From: Neurospora intermedia | Taxonomy: Eukaryota; Ascomycota; Sordariomycetes; Sordariales; Sordariaceae | DNA length: 64,000 nucleotides | Assembly: GCA_037102815.1 (NCBI GenBank) | Contig: BTPP01000004.1 | Coordinates: 806,001 to 870,000 of the forward strand | Reading direction: 5' to 3' | In this document: positions 1 to 12,437 of the stretch, in pieces | How the letters are laid out: each line of letters starts with the position of its first letter | Numbering within the stretch: position 1 is the stretch's first letter | The notes under the pieces: generated by a model | Seen by the model: only the letters and a program-made list of their open reading frames with translations | What the model was told of the DNA's origin: nothing | The model's database searches: none | Program-made: the position numbers and the translations under genes

Positions 1-1192
1 TACCCGGCTTAGTATTATCGAATTTCTTAAAGAAGGAAAGTAAAATTACTATCCTTTTCAATTTTTACAATATTATAATTCTCTTTACCAAGTCTTCCGC
101 TACTTTCTTAAACCATTTCAGGGTTAAAGGTTCATTATCGGACTCGGAACTTCTACCTCCAAATTTAATTATAGGTTTAACCCTCGCTTTAACCTTCTAT
201 TATTTAAATTTATATACCGTTCGTTCGATTAAATCCTTTTAATATTCTAATTTATTACTAAATCGATTAACCTCGTTATATAGCCAATTATATTCTTCGA
301 AATTCAAATCCAAATTTCGAACTCATTCTTCGGTATTTTATAATCGAATTTTCAAATTATTTAATTTACATTATTCTCATTATTACTAAATTTCCTTATT
401 AAGCCCCGCAATAGAAGAAAAATATATACTTTTATTTATAGCCGCTATACTCTAATTATTACATAATTAACCTTTATTTAGTAAATAGCTACGACTATTA
501 CTACAATTATAATTACAATTGCAATTACAATTTAATAAAGGGGGTAATAAGTAATTAGAAGGGGGAGGTAGTTATTAACTATAACCGTAACTATAATTAC
601 TACTAAAAGGCGGGGGTAAATAGTAATTAGGAAATAGTAATTATTAATTATAATTAAGGGGGGGAGGTTAATAAGGTTACTAATTATAATTAAAAAGGAA
701 GGGTTAATAATTAAAATAAAGACCGGAAGGTTATTAACCGCAATTAAATAGCGAAGGTTAGTAGCTAGGTTATTAATTACAATTAAGTAAAAGGGATAAT
801 TAATAATTAAAGTAAAGATTAAATAATAATTAATTATAATTAAAGGGGGAAGGTTAATGAAATTACTAATTACAATTAAATAAAGGGAGAAGAGATTAAC
901 CGTAATTAAAAAGGGATAATTAATATTAGGGTAGTTTAATTATCTTCTAACGTAGTAACTATATATTATATTTTAATAAATTATTATCTAGGACTAAATA
1001 TTACTATTAATATTACTAATATTAATATTATTAATATTAATTATAACAATTTTATAATATTACTTTAGGCGTAATAAATTTGGGGGGAGGTTGTCGGATT
1101 GCCGCCTAGGAATCTTTAATTAAAGGATTAATTAAATTAATTGTAGTAGATTTAGAATAAATAATAGTCTTTTTAAAATTCTTTTTAACTAT
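1..1192 (-). pseudogene. ORF2 of element A, N-terminal part (runs off the window)
   Basis: Homologous to the first third of ORF2 in C (32656-36111). The initiation codon, ATG in C, reads ATA here (1192-1190). It is followed by codons for a Lys/Thr-rich start, a Gln/Pro-rich stretch whose Gln codons are mostly TAA/TAG, an Arg-Gly/Arg-Ser region (about 480-620) and the charged coiled-coil part (about 100-400). The gene is inactive through RIP-type transitions and continues outside the window. No function is recognised; see the C copy for domain detail. Confidence 0.7.
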
Positions 1193-1287
1193 AATCTGAG
1201 GGCTTAATTTAACCAGCGAAGTAATATTACGGAAGCCCTATTACAATATAGAATTATTAGAATTATATATTAAATATAATATTTGTA

Positions 1288-1518
1288 ATATTAATTTATT
1301 TAGGCCTATATTTTAAGAATCTATTAATAGGTACTAATTGTATATATAAGCGCTTACGCCGGCTTTATAGGGCTTATAGTAGACGAACTAAATATACTAC
1401 TAATAATTTACTATTATTTATTATAATCTTTATAATCGTCTTTATAATGATAGCCGTCGTTACTATTATTGCGGCCTTAATAACCTTCGAAGCTAACGGT
1501 CCTCTTAATCTTCTATAA
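1288..1518 (+). pseudogene. Small single-membrane-span ORF, element A copy
   Basis: Same 231-nt frame as 32330-32560 in C and 18403-18633 in B, including stop. The start is ATA where C has ATG. It encodes an Arg/Lys-rich stretch (residues about 25-45) followed by a run of Leu, Ile, Val and Phe long enough for one membrane helix (about 47-71), then a short tail ending Gly-Pro-Leu-Asn-Leu-Leu. Length is preserved exactly in three RIP-mutated copies, which favours a genuine element gene. Function unknown. Confidence 0.55.
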
Positions 1519-2650
1519 ATTAATTGTAGAAGTAAATAGTTTTCTCTTCCTCTTTACAAAGCCCTCCATCTAAATTATTATATTAGTATTATTATACACT
1601 AAATTAAATTAAAATGATATTTATAGTAATTTATAAAGTAGGAAAGACTTAATTTAAAATAATAATTGTAAATAGTTGCAAATTAATTAAATCCTATTAT
1701 AAGAGGCGGAGTTCGAGATAATTAAAGTAGGGTTATTAAAGTCTCCTAGATAAAACTTGAAAAGGAGAAAAAGTTTAAGAAGGAGAGGAGAGAAAATTTA
1801 GCGGGTCGATAAAGCGGATCGATAGAGGTATATTTACCTTCGCTTAACCTCGTCGATAATTTAAATAAAATAGTAGCGGGTAAGTGATTAGTATTTATTA
1901 GTAATAATAATCGGTGAATATAATTATAATAGTTTTACCGCCTTCTAATAACGAAAGTAGGGTAGTTTTACTATTCTAACTAACGTAAATTATATAATTA
2001 ACCGTCTTCGATAATATATTAACAATATTTTTAGATTAGTGAATAGGACTATAAAATTAAATAGTAGGGCATTATTAATAATAATTATATTTTAATACGT
2101 TCCGTATAGGTAAATAGTCTCAAAATTAGGTCAAACAATAAGGTAAATAATAGGGTAATAAATAAATAAATATAATAATAATTTATAGTATTAAAGTTTA
2201 TATAAAAGCACTCGTACATAAATAGACTAGAACGCAGCTCAATATAGGGGCAGCTATTTACTCGTACCCTAGACCCTTATCTATTAGGTAATCTTAGTAG
2301 GGGAAGTAGGTCCCGGTAATTATAAAACTATATAATAGTATTAGCCTTATATAGATTTTATTATTTATATTAGTAAATATTCGTCTTATTTATAGTATAA
2401 TACTAACCTTATCTAATTATTTACTATCGAATATCTTAAATAAAATAGATTAATATAGATAGATATAATAGAATATACAATTTGCCCTATATAATATAAT
2501 TACTAGTATATTCGATTTTCCCCTTTATAACTCTCCCCTTTACAATTCTCCCCTTTATAATTCTCCCCTTTATAATTCTCCCCTTTACCGAATCTACTCA
2601 CATTTCTATTATTATATTCTAATACTACCCGACTTTAAATACTTCCGGCT
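1519..2650. promoter_or_regulatory. Intergenic divergent-promoter region of element A
   Basis: No gene seen. It separates the leftward ORF2/small ORF side from the rightward transposase. It holds a purine-rich block at about 1745-1805 (AAGGAGAAAAAG-type repeats, the complement of the CTTTCTCCCTTCTT repeats in C) and a minisatellite at about 2515-2590 made of about five 15-bp units of the type TTTATAATTCTCCCC, immediately before the transposase start. Both modules recur at the equivalent places in B and C. Confidence 0.5.
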
Positions 2651-5600
2651 ATATTTAAACGCAAAATTAAAATAATAAAAGGGGATAACAACAACCCCTT
2701 ATAAGTTAAACGAATTATTAATAAACTACTTCCCCTCCGAACTAATTTTAGTAAACGAATACCCCTCCCTAAAATCTACTTATACTAGCAGTAATAATAA
2801 CCTCGATATTCGAAATCAAAATCACTAAAATTTTCCCATCTTTTTAATTACAACAATAACAATATAATTATATCTAATATAAGTCTAATATATAACAATA
2901 ATACTAATAACTAGGAGGATATCAACGAACCGGATAATTATAAAAATTTGGGTAATAGCTATAGTAATTTTAAAGGTAAATTCAATTTAATATTTACCCC
3001 TTACCTAACTATATTATTAATTTAAGTAAATATTATTAATTAAAACGATATTTATAAAGGTATAGACCTTACAAATATCCGACAACAGCTTGAAAATCTA
3101 ATAAATACCGATAATATACTACCTACTAAGTTTAACGAAGAGCAATTATATTTTGATATCGAATATAATAAATATAATTTTAATAAAGAATTAGAAATAT
3201 ACATATTCGAAGAAGATTTTGTAAATAATTAGGTAGCCGAATAAATTAATTAGTAACCAGTAGTCATCCCTCAAAGTACTATAATACGCAACTTTATTTC
3301 TAATATATTAGAATTAATCTATTATTATTATAACTAGTATAAATCTTTAATAGACTTCTAAATAGCGTTTAGTCTATATACTATTATTAATAGGCATTTG
3401 TAAAGATAATATAGGGTAATAATTAAAATCCTTAGTATATTATATAGTTAGGATGGGAGGCCTATAACCGATATTTAATAATTACTAAGATAATTCGAGA
3501 CTTTGAAAAATCGTACAATTAAATAACTACCCTTAATCGATATACGTATAGTTAAAGTACTATTATATATATTAAAAATAAAGACGGAATTGGCCAATCG
3601 GAAAAAGCAATAATAATAATAATAATAAGAATAATACTAAAATTATATATTAGGCGAAGAAGAATCTAATATATTAATAATTCCTAGACCCCTGTATTTT
3701 ATAGACCTATAATCCTTTTTTTAAACCTTCCTAAATTCAAATACTACTACAATAATATATAAAACTATAACCTATTTTATTAATAACCCAATAGAATTAT
3801 TTTATTCCCTTTCTTAATTATTATTAATTTGTATTATATCTAGCCAATATACGTATTTTATTAGTAATTCCAATAATAACGGTAAAGCCATTTTTCCTTC
3901 AGACTTTATCTACTTCTATTATTATAATAAGTCTAATAATTCTAAATACTATTATCGCTTACTAAAAGACGACCCCTAATACTATATTTATATTAATCGT
4001 ATTAAAATTATTAGGAAGAACTTTACTTTTAACGTCTATAAATATACTAGCGAAATTACCTTAATTATCAATAAATATATATATATTAATTATATCGATA
4101 ATAATTTCCCTAGTATTAATATATATTATTAGATTGGTTAATATATATTATTCGGGGAATATAAGTTGGTTATCCGGCTTAATAAAGAACTCTAAATTCT
4201 TTAATACTAGGCTAACCAATTTACTCCTATTATTATTAATTATTTTAATAGCGACGATTTGAATAATCCTAGCCCGCTAGTATAAAAAGGGAAGTAAAAG
4301 GAAAAAAGACTTTTTAAAAAATATACGATAGAGCCGGATATCGAATAGAAAAATAGCTACTTTCTAGTATACTATATTCTAAATTAGATTACTAGGGATA
4401 ATCTAAATAAATACGAAATTAATATTTTTAAAGCTAAAGGAGTAGTACTAATAATTAAAAAATTCAAAATATACCCCCTTGCGTATACGTTACCCCTTTG
4501 AATATACCTAGAAATTAAGGAATTTAGTCGTACTATATTCGAAGAATATTAGGATAAAGTTAATAACCCGGGTCTTAATATAATTAGCTGCCCTATCCTT
4601 ACCTTCATTAACGGCTTTAGCGTATACTATAATATATACCGGTCTATTATAGGTATATACCAATTACTGGCTGGCTTGCTATATAATATTCGAGTTCGAA
4701 ATACTAATATCTTCCCTATTATTTTAAGTCCCTATATATTAAATTTCAATAATATTATTAAAGCTCTAAAATATTTAATACTATTAGATAAAGGCACAAT
4801 TATAATACAAATTGAAGGAAGGCTAACGCTAATATCGGTATTTATTTTATATTATACTAGCGATATACCTTAGTAGAACTAAAATACTAATATAATAGGT
4901 ATAAAAAGTTAAAAGTTTTACTGCTTCTACTTTATTAGTTTAGATTATATTATTAACCAATAGAATATATTAAATAGCTTCGTATTCAATCTAGATATCA
5001 AACGGTACTATTACTAATATCTATAAATGAAATAAGAAATCGATATCAACCTTACGATTAAAGGCAACCAAATAGTATATAAGACTTAATAGGGTATTAG
5101 TTTAATTCGGCCGGCCTTATTCAATTTAACCTTAATATTAAATATTATTTTAACTAGGGTTTTCAATCTAATATATTTTAAATATAAGGGTATTATAACC
5201 GAAATATACAAAATATTATTAGAAATATTCTTAATAGCAAGAGTAAAAACGGAATATAGTCTAATTATTTAATATTAGCCGTTTCTATCCAGGTAAATTA
5301 CCTTCCCTTCCCCGATTTTATACTTTAAGAGCTATATATTAACCGACTATATAAAATAGTCGATTATCGCCCCCCCTCTTTTTATATTATAGTTTCGGAA
5401 AAATTATATTAAAAAATATATATAGGAAGCCTAGAAATCTATTATCCAACCCAACCGTAGATACGAAAATAGTAAAGACGAACAAACGGTATATAAAGTA
5501 GATATTATATTAGTAATTGTATTTACTAAAGCTCTAATAGTAATAGTTTAGAGTAATAGTATATTAATAAATATTAGAAATATACGGTCTAAATATAAAG

Positions 5601-7479
5601 ATTTAGAGTATTATATATTAGTAATTAGAAAATAGTATATTAAATTATATAATATAACGGCAAAAGCTACTACTAATAATCCGAAAGTAAGGAATAACCT
5701 ATACAAATCTCGCGTTCGGCTAGATTAATTACTTTTACAACTATTATTTTAATAATCCAAATCTTCAATATTAATTATAAGTGCAGCAGCAGTAAGTAGC
5801 CTCAATAAAAAGGTTAATAACAATACAAATAATAATAATATTATAATCGAAGACGAGGAAATAGGAGTAGTAGCTAAAGTAATTGCAGAGGCTACTATAA
5901 TTCTAAAAAGAGCTAAGAAATATATAAAGAAGGTATTATAGCCGAATATATATATAGGTATATATTATAGTAAACTCTACTAGTATTATAGACTACCTAA
6001 TCTATTAAATATATTAGTAAAAGAGAAATATTATAAGTAAATCGATATTTACCCCTAAATCTATATCTTAGCGCCCGCCAGGCATAAGTATAGGTATAAG
6101 TATAGGCACTAGTAGCTTATAGTATATAATCCGCGCTATAGAGTTAGAACGTATAAAAATAAATACCGGGATTGTATAATAAATAATATTAGTTTAATTA
6201 TTGACTATAATTGAACGATAGAAGGTTCAAAAAGACGGCCGAAACGACCAATAGTAGAAACGTCGAAAAATAAATCCTCGAATAAGAGTGTATTATCTAT
6301 ACTATCCGATTTACCCTACTAAATTCGTTCGCTAACGACGATATAGAATTAACCGACTAAATTAGGTATATTATTTAGGATACCCCCAATCTATTCGATA
6401 GTCTATTATATAAAGACGAGCGATAGCCTAGTATTAAAAAGCGGAAGTAAATTAAAGAGTCGGAATTTAATATCCTAGAATTTATTAATAATACGTATAT
6501 TCGACCCAATATTATTAGTAAATTAATAGATATACAGCGAATCTATTACCCTATTATTAGAGAGTCTTCCTTTTTACTTCTATCCGCTATATTAATATCT
6601 AATCTATTTTACTATACTTTATTTCGGGTATATAATCTAAATTATAATATACGAATATTACAATTTACTATTAGGAATCTATAATATAATAAAAAAGTAT
6701 TATTTGCCGATAGGTATATATATTTATATTTATACCTATATCTATACTTATACCCCAAAGTCCGAAATACCGAATTCGCCGACAATAATTAGTAAATATT
6801 ATTAATAATATTTATATTAGTATATCACTCTAAGAACGCTTAATATAAAATATATATATAATATATATAACATCGGTATATATTGATATATATATATTAT
6901 ACCGATACTATTCTACTCCCCCTCTAAAAATTCGCCCGACTACTAATATTACTAAAATTACCTTTAGGAATACGTTTAAACGCTTATTATAAACCGAAAT
7001 CGGGGAATATAATTAATATAAATCAATATCTAGCTCGTATTAGTACCCTTCGACGTTATACCTTCAATATTAGTAATTATATTAAATATCGCCGCCCCGG
7101 CCCCGGCCCGAACGCCGATGGTAATAATATTAGCCGTATCGATCATATCTTTATATATAAATAAAAAAAGTACAATAAACGCCGTATCTTCCTTATACTA
7201 ACTAAAGTAAAGCCGATAGACTATATAAATCTATCGCTAGAATTACTACTAATCGAAGATATAAGTAAATCCCTAATTATTAGTTTGCCAACTTTACTTA
7301 CAAATAGTATCTATATTGTAGACATTTCGAGGGTTTACAAACGTAGCCAGGCCGGCTATTAACGTCGGATAGTTTTAGTAAATTAGAATATTATATAGAT
7401 ATAATAAATAGTATATATTAGTCTTCTTAATTATTTTTAATATATTAATACAAAGATTTAGTAGGATTCTTTCTATTAA
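2651..7479 (+). pseudogene. Transposase (tnp2-type, Plavaka/KDZ-like), element A copy
   Basis: Rightward copy of the about 1,610-codon transposase best seen in C. The start reads ATA at 2651 (ATG in C) and the end is at the TAA matching C's TGA. The recognisable hallmark segment, with an IRVRNTNIFPIILSP-type sequence followed by an aspartate/leucine-rich stretch and LDKG, is at about 4670-4820. The conserved C-terminal block, reading like IDHIFIYK then RRIFLILTK and IYIVDISRVYKRSQ, is at about 7135-7345. The span of 4,829 nt is not a multiple of three, so besides very many RIP stops there is at least one net frame change. Certainly inactive. Family assignment is from memory of fungal tnp2/KDZ proteins. 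Confidence 0.7.
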
Positions 7480-8502
7480 CTTACGTATTAAAGATATGAT
7501 AATATATTAAAAGTATTATTTCTTTCTATATTCGGTAGTAGTATACTAACTAATATTAACGTTATATAGTATTTAGTATCGATAATTAATACCTAATATA
7601 TAGAGGTCTAATTACTATAAGTATCTTTAATATTGTAATATCCAGATCGATTAATTGAATAGTTCCATCTATATACCAAATTATCCCTAAATATATTAAT
7701 TATTTACTATACTATATTCCTAACCGTCGTATAGTATTACAGTTAGTAGTGTATCTATTAGTACGTATTTATTTCCCCTAAATTAACTATATTTACAATT
7801 ATCGCATTTATATTATAGCTACCACCAGTTTGTATATTCGTATACCAAATTACCCCTAATATTCCCAACTATCGTCGTATAGCATTACAGCCACTACTCT
7901 AATCTATATATAAACATACCCATCATTCTATACTTGAACTACCCTTAAGATTAATGTATTCGTAAGCATTATACCAATTGCGTCGTATTAATTACATTCT
8001 TTCTATATAAAGTCAATTACTTATTTCATTTATATCTATTATTCGAAATTAGTTATATACACTCCCAACCGGCGGACGTATAGCGCTAATACTGAATAAG
8101 CGGCAGCTAGGGGGGGGGGGGAGGGAAAGGGCGTATATAAATACCGGGTGCCGGGTATTAAGTGTAGGCGCTAGGCTGGACCGTATATAGAGTAGGCGGT
8201 AGGTAGGCGGATAATAATAGGTAAATCTATAAATAAATATATATTATTCGCGACTTCCATTCTATAATATGTAGCCATCTACAGGTAATGCATCTACCTT
8301 AATATAGACCAACTAGAATCTAAGATTCCTGCTTCCAAATACAATTCACTATATTGGATTAATTTACTATAGCTGTCCATTTACTATATAGACTTAGAAA
8401 CGATTTATAGACTACAAATTCATTTAATATCATTGCGATTGAAAGTTACAGTCTGGAGACGGTCAGTAGAGGGTAAGTTGCAGGGGGGGACCCGTAGGTA
8501 AG
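7480..8502. other. Sub-terminal region of element A (its left end, reversed)
   Basis: No gene. Non-coding end of the element. It holds a 12-nt G run at 8110-8121 (matching the much longer C run in B), GC-rich remnants, copies of the CAGTAAAT-type sub-terminal motif (as its complement, about 8335-8395) and the end itself at 8491-8502. The last 250 bp keep many more CA/TG dinucleotides than the interior. Confidence 0.6.
8225..8270 (-). promoter_or_regulatory. Conserved sub-terminal GAAGTCGCGA box (element A)
   Basis: Reverse complement reads GGAAGTCGCGAATAATA, about 245 bp inside the terminus. The same box occurs at a similar distance in B, C, E, F and G. It may be a transposase or host-factor site, or a transcript end; the role is inferred from position and conservation only. 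Confidence 0.45.
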
Positions 8503-9399
8503 GAAAACTTACGGTAGTTGCAATTTGAGACGCCGTTGATCGCGGTCTTCCTCTGATGTAGTAGCCTGCGCGTGGAGTCGTGAGATATTTAGGTTGATTG
8601 CGAGGTATTTAATTTGTTGTAATAGTGCGATGATCTAGCTGTGGGTTGTTTAGTTGTAAAAGAAGAGAAGAAGGCGGAGGATGAGGAGGAGAGGAAGTTG
8701 GACGACTCGTAGAATATTTCTAGTTATATGTGGGGCACAACTGCTGGTTTCTACCGCCTTCTATACTACTACGTTGGCAATTAGGTGAATAGATATTTTA
8801 ATTTTAAAGACAAAATAAAATAGCGGGGTTTGTATGGTGATGGCCGTAAATAGTAATAGTATTATTAATAGTAAATACACATTTACTTCAAATCGAACTG
8901 CTACTAGGAAATCTAATATAGGACTAGCGCTATATAGGGTAGGGGTCCTTCTTGCATACAGTCTTGGTAGGGGAATAGTGGGTATACAACTAATAATATA
9001 ACAAGTGCCCCTGGATAATATTAACAAATATAGTAAATCCGTATATAAATGCAAAGACACTACAATATCCTACAGTATCTGATAGTGATGTAGTTAAGAA
9101 TTGACGGATCGGATGTCTACTAGTGCTTACGTATCCTACAAAGTAGGCTATATAATACATTACCGAATTACTCAACAAATACCGTACATATTAATATTTA
9201 CTACGGCTCTATATAAGATAAATTAATATACTTAGGAACTAAGTTATATATATAATGCGTAACTAATTAAAGTATTTACTTACTTCGAAATAGGATAAAT
9301 TAGTACATATCTCAAACCGGTCATAAGGAAGATAAATAGAATCAACTAAATCCGTCTTTATTATTCTAGCAATCCTATACCTAATTTCTAATGAGTTTA
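8503..9399. other. Spacer between elements A and B, left part: possible decayed gene
   Basis: No intact gene. 8503-8760 is moderately GC and little RIPped, with a purine-rich stretch (GAAGAGAAGAAGGCGGAGGA, about 8659). On the minus strand, 9396-8760 gives gene-like pieces: an acidic/aromatic stretch (about 9390-9290), a hydrophobic piece read as SRHPIRQFLTTSLSDTVGYC and onward (9178-8990), and another hydrophobic piece (9060-8761). These could be exons of a membrane protein gene broken by mutation, but I do not recognise a family, and the two hydrophobic frames overlap. Confidence 0.3.
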
Positions 9400-9995
9400 C
9401 TTACCGACACGCACCAAAAACTTACAGGTACGCACTTTTGGGATCTGGCAGCTGACATGTAAATTATGTCGTTTTGGGTGTAAAAATCGTGATTTTCAAT
9501 GTCATGAAGTGGGTCGACCCAGTAAATCCCCGGTAAATGCCTTGTAAATTTTGGTCTTTAGCGGGCAAGCAAGCAAATTTGATAGCGCCAATTTGATAGT
9601 ACCAATCTAATAGCGCTAATCTGGTGATACTTTTATAGAGTTGAGGGGTTATTCTACCCTACTCTAGTCTAGATGCTTATATTTGAAAGTTTATACAGTT
9701 TATATTTATTGGATCTAAACGTACGTTGAAGTGGTGGATTGAATGGATGTGTGTAGTATAGATGGGTGTAGTGTAGTGCAGTATAGTGCAGTGTAGTGTA
9801 GTGTAAAGTGCTAGTGCAATTGGCTGTGTGAAAAAGAGTGAAAGAAATGACTAAGTTAGAGGGTATGTCGCGTGCATTGAAAGAACGAAATTTTGCGGCG
9901 AAAAACGGGATTTACGATGTCAGGTGTCATCAGCTGAACCGCCCCACTTTTCTAGCAAAGTGCGTACCTGTAAGTTTTTGGTGCGTGTCGGTAAG
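9400..9995. mobile_element. 596-bp MITE with perfect 39-bp terminal inverted repeats
   Basis: Starts CTTACCGACACGCACCAAAA at 9400 and ends with the exact reverse complement at 9995. The identical arms are 39 bp, ending ...CGCACTTT on the inner side. It is flanked by TTA on both sides (9397-9399 and 9996-9998), a likely 3-bp target duplication. The interior holds repeats of AATTTGATAGCGCC type (9575-9625) and a GTAGT/GTGTAGTGCA microsatellite (9749-9812), and no ORF of note. Base composition is balanced with many CA/TG, so it arrived after, or escaped, RIP. The first six bases CTTACC match the ends of elements A and B, so it may be a non-autonomous passenger of that transposase; this is inference. 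Confidence 0.85.
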
Positions 9996-10149
9996 TTAAC
10001 TCTTTCTAATTTACCTAACTTTCTCTCCCTTACAACCAACTTGCCTCTTATAAATATTTATCCTTTATCGACTAGCTCAATCCAATACAGCAGCTATACT
10101 AATCACCCGTATACCCAAAAATATACTACAGCAAATACCCCCAGCCCTT

Positions 10150-11150
10150 AATAAAAGGTCTTTTCGGATTGGCTATAGCAATCGTAGAGTGCCCACCTTA
10201 TAACGAAATCCCGTTCTACTACTATTATAATAAAATAACCAATCTTAGAATACCGGCTTTACGCCCCTCTTCGATAGTAATAACCCTAAGGTACATACAA
10301 TACCCTACGTAAAGATACTTATATATTATTCTAACGGGAGATTTGGCTCTATATTACATTACGGTATATTATACTTCGTTACCGCATTTTCGAATATATT
10401 ATTATAGCAAAGACTATACATTATAATACTCCAATTCGCCGGGACATAAGATACTTAAATATCGATTTAATACTTTATAATAGTCACTAATATAATCGCT
10501 AAACTATAAGGTATTTAAACGCTATATTTTTTAGATCGGTGATTATATTTACTATAAATAAGAGGCGGCCTTTACTTACATCGACCATATCTTCACATAC
10601 GAAATAGCCCGTAAACTTGAACGCCGCATTTTCCTTATACTAACTAAATTAATATTCAATAGCTATAATATATTACTTAATTTTAAATAAATAGAGGACA
10701 CTAACGAGCTATTAATTATTAGCCTTCCAACTATCCAAATTGACTGTATATATATTATTAACATTTCTAAAATTAAATAGCGCAAACGCTGTAATTATTA
10801 ACCGAAATAGGCTTAGGTAAATTGGGATATTATTATAATATAGTAGTTAATTTATTGTAAATACCTAAATATTAAGTAGTAAAAGTATATTCCCTATTTC
10901 TATACGTCTAATTATATTTAATAATAGTTTTATATAATTAAATACCGTTCAATCAATATATTAATATTTTATTTCATTTCTTCTACTATACTATTTTAAT
11001 GGTATATCCCAAAAGTCTAACCCTCTTTACTTATACGAAAAATTATATAGGGACTATTATTCCGTATTATACTAATTACCCTATTAATAAGAAGTCTAAT
11101 AATTAAGATACGGATATACTATTAGTAGAATCGATAATATTATTGCAAAT
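10150..11150 (+). pseudogene. C-terminal fragment of a tnp2-type transposase (element H)
   Basis: From about 10577 the plus strand reads as a decayed relative of the C-terminal block of the A transposase: an IDHIF segment, then ERRIFLILTKL, LLIISLPTI and IYIINISKI, followed by codons ending in a long Gln/Tyr/Ile-rich tail. The order and spacing match A at 7135-7345. The upstream part (10153-10570) is open in places but I could not align it. Stops are TAA/TAG. Boundaries are approximate. Confidence 0.5.
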
Positions 11151-11179
11151 TGCATCGTATTAATTATATTCCTCTGCTA

Positions 11180-11352
11180 TACTATATTGTATCGTATTGT
11201 AAATCGTACTATAAATTCTATCGTATTCCTATACTATGCTGTATTGTACTGTGCTATATCGTATTGTAAGTCGTACTATAAGTTCTATCGCATTCCTATA
11301 TTATACTATACTATATTATATTATACTACATTGTATTGCATCGCAAGTCGCA
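11180..11352. repeat. Tandem duplication of an about 70-bp unit
   Basis: Two imperfect copies of a segment reading CGTATTGTAAATCGTACTAT then AAATTCTATCGTATTCCTAT (about 11193 and 11261), followed by a (TATAC)n-like stretch. The short ORF across it is only a product of the repeat. Confidence 0.6.
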
Positions 11353-11640
11353 TTAGGCATCCTAGGCCGGCGCGCCCACGCTGGCCGCCGGGTAGTATAA
11401 CTTACCTACGGGTCCCCCCCTGCAACTTACCCTCCACTAACCGTTTTTAGACTATAACTTTCAATTGCAATAATATTAAATAAACTTGTAATCTATAAAT
11501 CGTCTCTAGGTCTATATAGTAAATGGACAGCTACAATAAATTGATCCGACACAGTAAATTACATTTGGAAGCAGGAATCCTAGATTCTAATTAGTCTATA
11601 TTAAGGTAAATACATTACCTATAGATAGTTATATATTATA

Positions 11641-11690
11641 GAACGGAAGTTGCGAATAACGTACATTTATTTATAAATCTACCTATTATT
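11641..11690 (+). promoter_or_regulatory. Conserved sub-terminal GAAGTCGCGA box (element B)
   Basis: Reads GGAAGTTGCGAATAACGTAC, about 245 bp from the end at 11401, followed by the same TTTATTTATAAATCTACCTA-type tail as in C. One CpG appears changed by transition. Function inferred only. Confidence 0.45.
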
Positions 11691-11781
11691 ACCCGCCTAC
11701 CTACCGCCCACTCTACGTATAGTCTAGCCTAGCGCCTACACCTAGTACCCGGCACCCGGTACTTATATACGCCCTCTCCCT

Positions 11782-11808
11782 CCCCCCCCCCCCCCCCCCC
11801 CCCCCCCC
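11782..11808 (+). repeat. 27-nt poly-C run
   Basis: Uninterrupted C run in the GC-rich sub-terminal block of B. The same place in A has 12 G on the plus strand (8110-8121, reversed orientation), while C has complex GC-rich sequence. A slippage-prone homopolymer; also a likely assembly-error spot. Confidence 0.9.
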
Positions 11809-12437
11809 GATTACCGCCTACTTAGTACCAACGCTATACGCCCGCCGGTTGGGAGTATATATAATTAACTTCGAATAACGGATATAAATAAAATAAATAA
11901 TTGAATTTATATAGAAAAAATACAATTAATACAACGCGACTAGTATAATACCTTCGAATATATTAATCTCAAGGGTAATTCAAATATAGAATAATAAATA
12001 TATTTATATACAAATTAGAATAGTAATTGTAATACTATACAACGACGGCTAGGAATATTAAGGGTAATTTAATATATAAATATACAGGCTAGTAGTAGCC
12101 GTAATATAAATATAATAATTATAAATATAGTCAATTTAGGGGAAGTAAATATATACTAATAAATAAACTATTAACTATAATACTATACAATAGCTAGGAA
12201 TATAGCGCAGTAAATAGTTAATATATTTAGGGATAACTTAATATATAGATAGAACTATTTAATTAATTAATCTGGATATTACAATATTAAGGATACTTAT
12301 AATAATTAAACCTCTACATATTAGGTATTAATTATTAATACTAGATACTATACAATATTAATATTAATTAATATACTATTACCGAATATAAAAAGAAATA
12401 ATACCTTCAATATACTATAATATCCCCAATACGCAAA

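Larger units (their letters stand above)
1..8502 (-). mobile_element. Element A: left-end portion of a family-1 Plavaka/KDZ-like DNA transposon, reversed
   Basis: Copy of the same family as C (25300-36885), in reverse orientation and cut by the window start. Its terminus is at 8491-8502, the reverse complement of CTTACCTACGGG, the same end seen at 11401 (B) and, with one base changed, at 25300 (C). Reading from 8502 backwards it runs through the left sub-terminal region, the transposase gene, the intergenic region, a small membrane ORF and the first part of ORF2, and leaves the window at a point matching about 33815 of C. CA and TG dinucleotides are almost absent and TA is very frequent, so it is heavily RIP-mutated. 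The family name rests on recognised transposase segments, not a database search. Confidence 0.8.
9996..11400. mobile_element. Fragment of a further tnp2-type element (H), target of B
   Basis: Contains the C-terminal part of a transposase related to, but distinct from, those of A-G. It ends where B begins at 11401, so B appears to have inserted into or beside it. Its own termini are not identifiable, and the part left of the MITE may or may not belong to it. Confidence 0.45.
11401..12437. other. Left sub-terminal region of element B
   Basis: No gene. Terminal sequence with sub-terminal TAGTAAATGGACAG/CAGTAAATTACAT motifs at about 11518-11565, a GC-rich block (11690-11850) and a long poly-C run. 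It is RIPped but still aligns with C 25300-26336. Confidence 0.6.
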
